Shown here: piece after piece, positions 17,779 through 26,092 of the stretch | Layout of the letters: the number at the start of each line of letters is the position of its first letter | Numbering within the stretch: the first letter of the stretch is position 1 | Assembly (NCBI GenBank): GCA_964602415.1 | Contig: CAZRQL010000003.1 | Coordinates: 62,001 to 126,000, forward strand | Direction of reading: 5' to 3' | Origin: CAZRQL01 sp964602415 | Lineage (GTDB): Bacteria; Bacteroidota; Bacteroidia; Cytophagales; Flammeovirgaceae | DNA length: 64,000 nt | Notes under the pieces: model-generated | Database searches by the model: none | The model's input: the letters and a program-made list of their open reading frames with translations, nothing else | What the model was told of the DNA's origin: nothing | Position numbers and translations under genes: made by a program

Positions 17779-20394
17779 ATGAGAATAGGTATTTTTTTTG
17801 GTGGTCAATCTTTGGAGCGCGAAGTTTCTTTTGCAGGCGGTAGAACTGTTTTTGACAATTTAGATAAAAATATATTTGATCCTTGTTTAATTTTTGTGGA
17901 TAGTTTGGGCAACTTTATTCATTTGGATTGGAAATATATTTACAAAGGCTCCATTCGCGATTTTTACCCGCCTCATCAACCGCTTGGTGAGATAAGCAAA
18001 TACATAGAGTCATTTGATAATTTATCGCTGAGTCAAATAGATTCTTTTTTTATTGAAATCGGGAAAAGAATTTATCCACATGAGTTTTCGGTTTATTTTG
18101 ATTTTGCGTTTTTGGCACTTCACGGCCCTCAGGGTGAGGATGGAGCCATACAAGGACTTTTGGAGTGGCATAATATCCCCTATTCAGGTTCGGGGATTTT
18201 TGGGTCGGCTTTTGGTATAGACAAATTTTTGCAGCGCAAATTGATGGCTATGTGCGGCTATGGAGTGCCCAAATCGGTCGTTCTTGCAGCCGACACCACC
18301 TATGACACTGAGGCCATTGCAGAGAAATTGGGCTTTCCGCTCGTGGTAAAGCCAACCCGGCAAGGCTCTTCAGTAGGCGTTAGCATTGTAAATGATATAA
18401 AACAACTTCCCCAAGCCATAGAAAAGGCTTTCTTTATTTACACGCTTGAGTATGAAAATTGGAACGCTTGCACACAAAAGCAAAAAAAAGCACGGATTGC
18501 AAAATGGATTGATGTACGCACGGGTTTTGGGATGCCGGTTGTGGTTGATGGGCAGGTGATTTATTCGCCGGATAAGTTAATCGATTTTTTAGACGAAAAC
18601 CTAACTAAAGACAACTCATTTGTAAAAATTCAAGCCTTACAACACGATAATTTTATTTTATTGGAGCAATTTATTGCGGGAAAAGAGTTTTCATGTATAG
18701 TCATAGAAAATGAAAAAGGCGAGCCTATTGCCTTGCCCCCAACAGAAATAATCAAGAAAGAAAGTTTTTTCGATTATCGGGCGAAATATTTGCCCGGGAT
18801 GGCTCGAAAAGTTACGCCCATTGATTTGCCGGATGCCCAAATAGCCCAAATCATCCATGCAGCCGAGAAAATGTTTATAGACTTCAGTTTTGATGTATAT
18901 GCAAGGATAGACGGTTTTATTACCAACGAAGGGGAAATATACCTCAACGACCCCAATACCACATCAGGAATGATGCCTTCGTCATTTTTCTTTCACCAAG
19001 CCGCTGAAATTGGTTTGAATCCTTCTCAGTTTTTGACCTATATCATATCAACTTCGCTTCAGGCATCTTGTAGAAACGGGAAAAATATTTTTGCTAAAAA
19101 AATATTGAAACAAAGATTAATCTCAAAGTTAATTTCCTCAAAAAACGATTCGAATGATAAAATTAAGGTTGCAGTCATAATGGGCGGCTATTCATCGGAA
19201 AGACATATTTCGGTGGAGTCAGGCAGAAACATTTATGAAAAGCTGTCATCTTCCACAAAATACCAACTCATTCCGATTTTTTTGACCGGCAGCCCGTCTG
19301 CTTTGGAGATTTATCAAATCCCAATTAATTATTTGCTTAAAGACAATGCAGACGATATTGTAAAGAAAATCAAAAACCCCTATCGCAAGCCGATTGTAGA
19401 TGAGATAAAACAAAAAGCCTCATCGCTTACGCATTTGTTTGCTCAAGATGCAATATTTGAGCCTATTGCGCTCTCTTTTGGAGAGCTTAAAGATAAAGTA
19501 GATAAAGTTTTTATTGCTTTGCATGGCCGTCCGGGAGAAGATGGGCACATACAGACCATATTGGAGCAATATGGGATTAGCTACAACGGTTCCGGTCCAA
19601 AAAGTGCCGCTCTGACCATTGATAAATACCAAACCAATGAAATATTGCGAAAAAATGGCATAAAAGTCGCAAATCATTTCTTGGCACTCAAACAAAGTTG
19701 GATACAGGATAAAAACGCATTTGTAGCTGAAATAGAAAAGATATTTTCCTATCCACTTATTGCCAAACCGTATGACGATGGGTGCTCCACGGGAGTAAAA
19801 AAAATAAATAATACTGACCAATTAATTATTTATAGTGATTTGATTTTTCGCGATACAGAGGATGTAGATCCACAGAAAGCGCAAACGCTATCTATAAGCC
19901 CCGCAGAAGAGTTGCCGAGAAAGGAGGCTTTTTTGGTAGAGGAATTGATTGAAAAAGGCGGTAGTCAGCATTTTTTGGAGATAACCGGAGGTTTTTTGGT
20001 CAGAAAAACACCCGCAGGCAAACAGTACGAGATGTTTGAAGCCTCAGAAGCCTTAGCGGTAACGGATATTTTGAGTTTGGAAGAGAAGTTTTTGGCAGGA
20101 GAAGGTCAAAACATAACCCCGGCAAGGTACGACCCTGACCCTATAAAACAACAACAGATTTCGCAGATGGTCAAAGATACTTTTCAAAAAGTTGCACAAA
20201 TTTTGGATATTGACGGATACGCTCGCATAGATGCTTTTGTGAAAATTTACCCTGATAGAACCGATATTTACATCATAGAGGTCAATTCGCTTCCGGGTAT
20301 GACCCCCGCCACGGTTATTTTCCATCAAGCGGCACTGGCCGGCTACACACCGTTTGATTTTATTGATGCCATATTAGAAAACTGTCGCCCATGA
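17779..20394 (+). CDS. ddl: Tandem-fused D-alanine--D-alanine ligase (two ATP-grasp units)
   Basis: 871 aa, about 2.5 times the usual Ddl. Residues 1-440 and 461-871 each form a full Ddl-like unit. The N-unit starts GIFFGGQSLEREVSF and has LHGPQGEDGAIQGLLEW, KPTRQGSSVGVS and YARIDGF. The C-unit starts VIMGGYSSERHISVESG and has LHGRPGEDGHIQTILEQYG, KPYDDGCSTGV, YARIDAF and EVNSLPGMTPA. Ddl makes D-Ala-D-Ala for peptidoglycan. The phosphate-loop is canonical in the N-unit but altered in the C-unit (GCSTG). The metal/substrate motif is canonical in the C-unit (EVN) but altered in the N-unit (NDPNT). It overlaps anmK by four bases (ATGA), so the two are translationally coupled. Confidence 0.88.
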   Translation: MRIGIFFGGQSLEREVSFAGGRTVFDNLDKNIFDPCLIFVDSLGNFIHLDWKYIYKGSIRDFYPPHQPLGEISKYIESFDNLSLSQIDSFFIEIGKRIYPHEFSVYFDFAFLALHGPQGEDGAIQGLLEWHNIPYSGSGIFGSAFGIDKFLQRKLMAMCGYGVPKSVVLAADTTYDTEAIAEKLGFPLVVKPTRQGSSVGVSIVNDIKQLPQAIEKAFFIYTLEYENWNACTQKQKKARIAKWIDVRTGFGMPVVVDGQVIYSPDKLIDFLDENLTKDNSFVKIQALQHDNFILLEQFIAGKEFSCIVIENEKGEPIALPPTEIIKKESFFDYRAKYLPGMARKVTPIDLPDAQIAQIIHAAEKMFIDFSFDVYARIDGFITNEGEIYLNDPNTTSGMMPSSFFFHQAAEIGLNPSQFLTYIISTSLQASCRNGKNIFAKKILKQRLISKLISSKNDSNDKIKVAVIMGGYSSERHISVESGRNIYEKLSSSTKYQLIPIFLTGSPSALEIYQIPINYLLKDNADDIVKKIKNPYRKPIVDEIKQKASSLTHLFAQDAIFEPIALSFGELKDKVDKVFIALHGRPGEDGHIQTILEQYGISYNGSGPKSAALTIDKYQTNEILRKNGIKVANHFLALKQSWIQDKNAFVAEIEKIFSYPLIAKPYDDGCSTGVKKINNTDQLIIYSDLIFRDTEDVDPQKAQTLSISPAEELPRKEAFLVEELIEKGGSQHFLEITGGFLVRKTPAGKQYEMFEASEALAVTDILSLEEKFLAGEGQNITPARYDPDPIKQQQISQMVKDTFQKVAQILDIDGYARIDAFVKIYPDRTDIYIIEVNSLPGMTPATVIFHQAALAGYTPFDFIDAILENCRP

Positions 20395-21383
20395 CAAAGG
20401 TGCTCGGATTGATGTCGGGAACATCGTTGGACGGTTTGGATGTGGCTCTTTGTGAGTTTGGGGAGGGCTACCGCATTTTAAAAGCCCAAACATTTTGTTA
20501 CCCCAGTGATTTGCAGCATCGCTTGGAGGCAGCCGGTCAGCTTTCCGGTTTGGAACTGATGCGCTTGGACAGGGATTGGGCTGATTTTGCTGCAAATTGT
20601 ATAAAGGAGTATGATTTTGAAGGTTTTGAGTTGTTGGCCTCTCATGGGCATACTGTTTTTCATAAGCCCCATGAAGGTCTGACCTTTCAGTTGGGCAATG
20701 GTGCTGTATTGGCTGCAAAACTGGGAGTGCCTGTGGTGTGTGATTTTAGGCGCACAGATGTGGCTTTACAGGGGCAAGGTGCGCCGCTTGTGCCGGGAGC
20801 AGAAATTGACCTTTTTTCGCAGTTTGATGCTTGTCTGAATCTTGGCGGTATAGCCAATATCACTATTTTAAATACAAAGCAGGCTTTTGATATTTGTCCC
20901 TGCAATTTGGTATTGAACTACTACGCCCAAAAAATGGGAATGAAATACGATAAAGACGGGAACACAGCCCGAAGCGGAACCATAAATTATTCAATAATTA
21001 AACAATGGTCTGATTGGTCTTATTACCAAAAAACAGCTCCCAAATCACTGGGTAAAGAAGATTTGGGTATTTTTTTCTCTCAAAACGACCCTCAAGATAT
21101 GCTTGCCACCGCCGTTGAACACATAGCGGCTCAAATATCTCTTTATCTTTATGGAAAAACGTTAATCACAGGAGGGGGAGTCTATAATCATTTTCTGATT
21201 GATAAAATTAGACAAAAGGCCAAAAATGCCCAAATCGTTGTTCCTGACAGGTTGCTTATTGAGTTTAAAGAGGCTCTTTGTTTTGCATATCTGGGATGGT
21301 TGCGCTATGAAGATAAAAACAATGTTTTTTCATGCTTTACCGGTGCGTCCAAGGACAGCCTTTGTGGTGCAGTTTACAAATGA
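20391..21383 (+). CDS. anmK: Anhydro-N-acetylmuramic acid kinase
   Basis: Cytosolic sugar kinase of the ASKHA fold that converts 1,6-anhydro-MurNAc from peptidoglycan turnover to MurNAc-6-phosphate. Motifs: LGLMSGTSLDGLDVA at the N-terminus, GQGAPLVPGAEIDLF, CLNLGGIANIT, NGNTARSG-like DKDGNTARSG and LITGGGVYNHFL. At 330 aa it is somewhat shorter than the E. coli enzyme. It overlaps the stop of ddl (ATGA), pairing cell-wall recycling with D-Ala-D-Ala synthesis in one operon. Confidence 0.92.
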   Translation: MTKVLGLMSGTSLDGLDVALCEFGEGYRILKAQTFCYPSDLQHRLEAAGQLSGLELMRLDRDWADFAANCIKEYDFEGFELLASHGHTVFHKPHEGLTFQLGNGAVLAAKLGVPVVCDFRRTDVALQGQGAPLVPGAEIDLFSQFDACLNLGGIANITILNTKQAFDICPCNLVLNYYAQKMGMKYDKDGNTARSGTINYSIIKQWSDWSYYQKTAPKSLGKEDLGIFFSQNDPQDMLATAVEHIAAQISLYLYGKTLITGGGVYNHFLIDKIRQKAKNAQIVVPDRLLIEFKEALCFAYLGWLRYEDKNNVFSCFTGASKDSLCGAVYK

Positions 21384-21443
21384 GGGGCTTGATTTTCAGG
21401 GCTTAGATTTGGATATTTCATTTTTTTGCAATAAAATTGGGGC

Positions 21444-23606
21444 ATGAAAAAGGATATCAAGAAAGGGGAAGAGTCCCCGAAGTCGGGAAAAAAGCGCAAG
21501 AAGGCAGCCAAATCACTTAGTTTAGACCAACAAATCGTTCAATATTTAGATAAAAACACCACCAAGGTTTTTGCATTTAAAGAGCTTTCCAAACATTTTG
21601 GTATTAAAGCTCCTTTCTCAGATGGGTTTTATAAATTATTGCTCAAGCTATCTCTGAAAGGGCAAATTGAGCAGCTCGATGATAAACATTTTCGCTCTTC
21701 AAGGCGCGAGGTGATACTGGAAGGCACGGTTGATTTTGTCAATCCCAACTTTGCGTATGTGGTTTTTGATGAGTTGGAAGACGATGTAAAAGTGTATGTG
21801 GAAGACACATTGCACGCGTTGGATGGGGACAGGGTCAAAGTAAGCATCACAGGCCGCGCACCCGACGGCAGAGCCAAAGGCGAAATCATCGAGATACTGG
21901 GTCGTAAAACCAATCTGTTTGTGGGTACGGTATCGGTTTCGCAGCGACATGCTTTTGTGGTGTGCAGTGGCAAAAAAATGCACTATGACATATTTATCCC
22001 CTTCAATCCGGCTCAGAAGATACAAAACGGCGATAAGGTAATTGCTCGAATCACTCATTGGAACGAAAACGACCGCAATCCTACCGGCACTATTGTCAAA
22101 GTGTTGGGAAAAGCCGGCCAGAATGACACTGAGATGCACGCCATTATGTTTGAGTTTGGCTTGCCCGATGAGTTTGAGCCGGAGATAGAAAAAGAAGCGG
22201 CTAAAATTTCAACCAAAATCACCAAAAAAGAATTGGCTTCACGGCGTGATTTTAGGCAGATTTTGACTTTTACAATTGACCCTATTACTGCCAAAGATTT
22301 TGATGATGCCATTTCTATCCGCAAAACAGAAAAAGGCTTTTGGGAAATAGGCATCCACATAGCGGACGTAACCCATTACGTCAAAGAGGTGGGTATATTG
22401 GAAGAAGAAGCCAAAAAGCGCGCTACTTCGGTCTATCTCGTTGATAGAACCATACCGATGCTGCCCGAAAAACTCTCCAACGGGCTTTGCTCTCTCAACC
22501 CCAACGAAGATAAACTCACTTTTTCGGCGGTTTTTGAACTCGATGACAAAGCCGTCGTAAAGTCCGAATGGTACGGACGCACAGTCATCCACTCTCGCAG
22601 GCGGTTTACTTACGAAGAAGCCCAAGAGCGCATTGAGACAGGGCAAGGAGATTTGGCTTCGGAGCTTGAAACGCTCAATGAGTTGGCTAAAAAACTTAAG
22701 GTCAAACGCTTTACCGCAGGTGCGATCGCTTTTGAATCAGTAGAATACTATTTTGAACTTGATGAAAACGGCAAACCGCTGGGTATGGTGCCCAAGGTTC
22801 GCAAAGATGCCCACAAGTTGGTGGAAGAGTTTATGCTATTGGCCAACCGCAAAGTGGCCGAATTTGTACACAGCAAAAAGAAAAACGGAGAGCCTTGGCC
22901 GATGGTGTACCGCGTCCATGATGAGCCTGACCCTGAAAAAGTAGCCCGCTTTGCCGCATTTGCCAAAAACTTTGGCTTCCAAATTGATGTAGAGCCATCT
23001 AAGTTGCCGCGTTCGCTCAATAAAATGGCAGACAAAATCTCAGGCTTGCCCATGCAGGGCGTGTTGGAAAACCTTGCCGTTAGGGCTATGGCCAAAGCCA
23101 CGTACACCACCGACCCCCGACCTCACTATGGGCTGGCCTTCAAGCACTACACTCATTTTACTTCGCCCATTCGCCGCTATCCCGATATGATGGCGCACCG
23201 CATCTTGCAAAATTGTCTCTCCGCAGCCGACTCTCCCTCAAGCGAAAGCCTCGAAATGCTCTGCAAGCACAGTTCCGATATGGAAAAACGAGCCGCCGAA
23301 GCCGAAAGAGCCTCTATCAAATACAAACAAGTTGAATTTATGGCTCAGTACATAGGAAAAACTTTCGATGGAAGCGTGAGCGGACTCACAGACTGGGGGC
23401 TTTATGTAGAAATGGACGAGACCCGTTGCGAGGGAATGGTCAGGCTCTCAGACATAGGGGATGACAACTACATCCACGATAGCGAAAAAAGTCAGGTGAT
23501 AGGTCGCAGGTACAAAAGAGTTTTTACCTTCGGCACCAAAGTAAAAGTCAAAGTAAAGGCAGCCAATTTGGAAAAAAGAACATTGGACTTGCTCATCGAA
23601 GAATAG
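21444..23606 (+). CDS. rnr: Ribonuclease R
   Basis: A 720-aa 3'-5' processive exoribonuclease of the RNB (RNase II/R) family. A basic lysine-rich N-terminus (KKGEESPKSGKKRKKAAK) precedes a winged-helix segment (~25-80) and cold-shock domains (~80-230). The RNB catalytic domain carries ITAKDFDDAISI with the metal-binding aspartates, followed by HIADVTHYV. The nuclease channel motif HYTHFTSPIRRYPDMMAHR is present. A C-terminal S1 domain (FDGSVSGLTDWGLYVEM) completes the usual order. It degrades structured RNA and rRNA fragments. It lies 60 bp downstream of anmK in the same direction and may be part of that transcript. Confidence 0.95.
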   Translation: MKKDIKKGEESPKSGKKRKKAAKSLSLDQQIVQYLDKNTTKVFAFKELSKHFGIKAPFSDGFYKLLLKLSLKGQIEQLDDKHFRSSRREVILEGTVDFVNPNFAYVVFDELEDDVKVYVEDTLHALDGDRVKVSITGRAPDGRAKGEIIEILGRKTNLFVGTVSVSQRHAFVVCSGKKMHYDIFIPFNPAQKIQNGDKVIARITHWNENDRNPTGTIVKVLGKAGQNDTEMHAIMFEFGLPDEFEPEIEKEAAKISTKITKKELASRRDFRQILTFTIDPITAKDFDDAISIRKTEKGFWEIGIHIADVTHYVKEVGILEEEAKKRATSVYLVDRTIPMLPEKLSNGLCSLNPNEDKLTFSAVFELDDKAVVKSEWYGRTVIHSRRRFTYEEAQERIETGQGDLASELETLNELAKKLKVKRFTAGAIAFESVEYYFELDENGKPLGMVPKVRKDAHKLVEEFMLLANRKVAEFVHSKKKNGEPWPMVYRVHDEPDPEKVARFAAFAKNFGFQIDVEPSKLPRSLNKMADKISGLPMQGVLENLAVRAMAKATYTTDPRPHYGLAFKHYTHFTSPIRRYPDMMAHRILQNCLSAADSPSSESLEMLCKHSSDMEKRAAEAERASIKYKQVEFMAQYIGKTFDGSVSGLTDWGLYVEMDETRCEGMVRLSDIGDDNYIHDSEKSQVIGRRYKRVFTFGTKVKVKVKAANLEKRTLDLLIEE

Positions 23607-23780
23607 ATTTTTTGCGTTAATTTTTGTTGTATGTTCAGCGGATTGTAGTTGTACTTTGGCAATGTCAATAAAGATATTTTGTCATTACACAAATCACCCA
23701 TGCACAAGGCCAAACATTCAACAGGATTTCGTGTTTGATTAAATTGGTTTTTAATACATTTCGTGATAATTGATTTGAGT

Positions 23781-23808
23781 CTTTGCAAGCGTAAGTTCGT
23801 TTATATTT
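23781..23808 (+). promoter_or_regulatory. Putative promoter of the MBL/CNB fusion gene
   Basis: TTTG (23781-23784) and TATATTTG (23801-23808) with a 16-base spacer, 21 bases before the ATG. The -7 box fits the TAnnTTTG consensus exactly; the spacer is slightly short. Confidence 0.5.
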
Positions 23809-23829
23809 GTACGAAACATAAAGGCGGTC

Positions 23830-26016
23830 ATGTCTAAAATCAAAAAAATCAAAGTTGCCGCAGGGGTTTACTGGATTGAAATCAAAGAAGCCGATTTGTA
23901 TATTCTTTGTGGTTGTCCCGCCGATGCTGTCAAACTGATGAAGAAGCGCGGGCTTATTGAAGACGTTACGGCGGCAGACGGTACGATTTATGAGTCCGGT
24001 CCCAATGTGATTTTGCTCTCTGATGTGCTGATTCAAAACGGTAAGTTTTCCAATCTGATAGAGTTTCCGGTGATGCAGATGCTTTATTTGCAAGGTATGC
24101 TCATACCCGGCCACCCCGGAAACGTTGGGATCAAACCGCTCATTATGGGCTCGACAGACCAAATCAAAAGCCAACTTGATTATATTTACTACGGAAACTA
24201 TGGCCTTGCTAATATCGAAGAGATAGCTCAAGCCGGCGTATCGGAAGAGTTGGCCAAACTCTACATGGACATCAAACTGTATTTTGCTTTTGGAAAAATA
24301 AATCCCTCTGACCAACTGCTCTCCAGTCTTGATATTTCCGGCGGCAAAACTCATATCCGCAATGGGGTGAGCGTACAGAGGCTTTCGATGAATTACTTTG
24401 AATTTGAGTACGAAGGCGAAAAAGTTACTGTAAATCTTAATTTAGAACAAGATGAAGACTACGAAGCCCCCTATCAACTTGGTTTTCATCAAATCAAGCG
24501 GGAGTACTTTTCGGTGGTTCACTCGGGGGAGGGCGACGGCTGGGATATACACCGCCCTTGCATGTCGAGCATTTTGATTTTTCAGGGCAAAATATACCTC
24601 ATTGATGCGGGGCCTAATATTTTGGCCAGCCTTACTTATCTGGGCATCAGTGTAAATGAAATCGAAGGCATATTTCACACCCACTGCCACGACGACCATT
24701 TTGCGGGCTTGACCACATTGATTCGTACCGATCACCAGATTAAGTATTTCACCACCAAACTGGTGAGGACATCGGTAAGCAAAAAACTTTGTGCCTTGAT
24801 GGGAATTACTCAAGATCAATTCAATAACTTTTTTGAAATACACGACCTTGAATTTGATGTTTGGAATGACATCGAAGGGCTTGAAGTAATGCCTTTTTAC
24901 TCGCCTCACCCCGTAGAAACCAATGCTTTTTGTTTTAGGACTCGTTGGCAGGATGGTTACAAGACTTACATGCACTTAGCCGATACCACTTCTTTCAAAG
25001 TGCTTTCAAAAATGCTTGAAGCCGGCAGGATTAGCCAGGGTTTTTATTATGAAATTATCCACAAGTATTTGACTGCTACGGATTTAAAGAAAGTAGATAT
25101 AGGGGGAGGGCTTATCCACGGCGACGCAGAGGACTACCGCAATGATGCCTCTGAAAAGATTGTGCTGGCACACACTCATACTTCCCTCTCGATGGCTCAA
25201 AGAGAAATAGGCTCTTCGGCAGCTTTTGGGATGGTTGATGTGCTCATACCCACTTCGCACGACTACCTGCCTGAGATAGCCAAAGCGCATTTGAAGTTTT
25301 ATTTCCCTGAAGCCCCGATTTCGGATATCAACTATCTGCTCAACCACGAGTTTAAGACCTTCAATGCGGGTTCTATTTTGTGCAAAAAAGGGCAAGTCCA
25401 AGATATGGTCTATTTGCTCATTACGGGGAGTGTTGAGTTTACGGATGCGGGCAGAGGATTGAGACAAATTTTACCGGCAGGCTCATTTATAGGCTTTTAC
25501 AATGGCTACCGCGACAAGCCCGCCCAGCAGACCTACTGGGCAGCCAGCAATATCAACGTGCTCTGCATCCCTGCCTCGGCTTATAGAGATTTTATCACGC
25601 GCAATGACTTGTTTTCAGAACTTAGGCGGCTGGAAGAAAACATCATCTTTTTGGAAAAGACTTGGCTTTTTGGCGAAGTGGTTTCCTTTCCTATACTTAC
25701 CAAGTTTGCCCAGGTCATGGAAAAGGTTTCTTTTCCCGAAGATGAAGACTTGCTGTACCGCGACTGGTCGTTTTTATACCTGATTCAAAGCGGAAAAGTA
25801 GAGATGCAGTTGCGCAACACCCGTGAGTTGCATCTTACGGCAGGCGATTTTTTTGGCGGTACTTCGCTTCTTTCGGGCAATTCCCAAAATTTTGAGCTGC
25901 GTACCTTAGAGCCTACGGTTTGTTATGCCATACCCGCTTGGCACACCATAGAAGTCCCTGTTGTCCATTGGAAAATACTTGAAACCTCGGAAAGAAGGCT
26001 CAGACAGGTGATTTGA
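23830..26016 (+). CDS. MBL-fold hydrolase fused to two cyclic-nucleotide-binding-like domains
   Basis: A 728-aa soluble protein. Residues 1-~170 form an unfamiliar domain (LCGCPADAVKLMKKRGLI). Residues ~220-500 are a metallo-beta-lactamase fold with Zn motif FHTHCHDDHFAGL (~281-293) and further ligands in FYSPHPVETNAFCF, MHLADTTSF and LAHTHT. Two cNMP-binding-like beta-roll domains follow: ~505-605 (ILCKKGQVQDMVYLLITGSV, FIGFYNG) and ~615-728 (FLYLIQSGKVEMQL, DFFGGTSLLSG). The fusion suggests a hydrolase gated by a nucleotide or redox ligand. Neither substrate nor ligand can be read from sequence. Confidence 0.75.
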   Translation: MSKIKKIKVAAGVYWIEIKEADLYILCGCPADAVKLMKKRGLIEDVTAADGTIYESGPNVILLSDVLIQNGKFSNLIEFPVMQMLYLQGMLIPGHPGNVGIKPLIMGSTDQIKSQLDYIYYGNYGLANIEEIAQAGVSEELAKLYMDIKLYFAFGKINPSDQLLSSLDISGGKTHIRNGVSVQRLSMNYFEFEYEGEKVTVNLNLEQDEDYEAPYQLGFHQIKREYFSVVHSGEGDGWDIHRPCMSSILIFQGKIYLIDAGPNILASLTYLGISVNEIEGIFHTHCHDDHFAGLTTLIRTDHQIKYFTTKLVRTSVSKKLCALMGITQDQFNNFFEIHDLEFDVWNDIEGLEVMPFYSPHPVETNAFCFRTRWQDGYKTYMHLADTTSFKVLSKMLEAGRISQGFYYEIIHKYLTATDLKKVDIGGGLIHGDAEDYRNDASEKIVLAHTHTSLSMAQREIGSSAAFGMVDVLIPTSHDYLPEIAKAHLKFYFPEAPISDINYLLNHEFKTFNAGSILCKKGQVQDMVYLLITGSVEFTDAGRGLRQILPAGSFIGFYNGYRDKPAQQTYWAASNINVLCIPASAYRDFITRNDLFSELRRLEENIIFLEKTWLFGEVVSFPILTKFAQVMEKVSFPEDEDLLYRDWSFLYLIQSGKVEMQLRNTRELHLTAGDFFGGTSLLSGNSQNFELRTLEPTVCYAIPAWHTIEVPVVHWKILETSERRLRQVI

Positions 26017-26073
26017 TTGGGTCTGTTGTCTCAACTTGCACCCGTTTTTTAGACCAAAAAGCCTCTTGCCGTC

Positions 26074-26081
26074 TATCTTTG
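26074..26081 (+). promoter_or_regulatory. Putative -7 box of the ccmF/ccsA gene
   Basis: TATCTTTG, a full match to TAnnTTTG, 11 bases before the ATG at 26093. It also argues against the in-frame TTG start at 26036, which lies upstream of it. Confidence 0.45.
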
Positions 26082-26092
26082 CCTCAAAGTTT

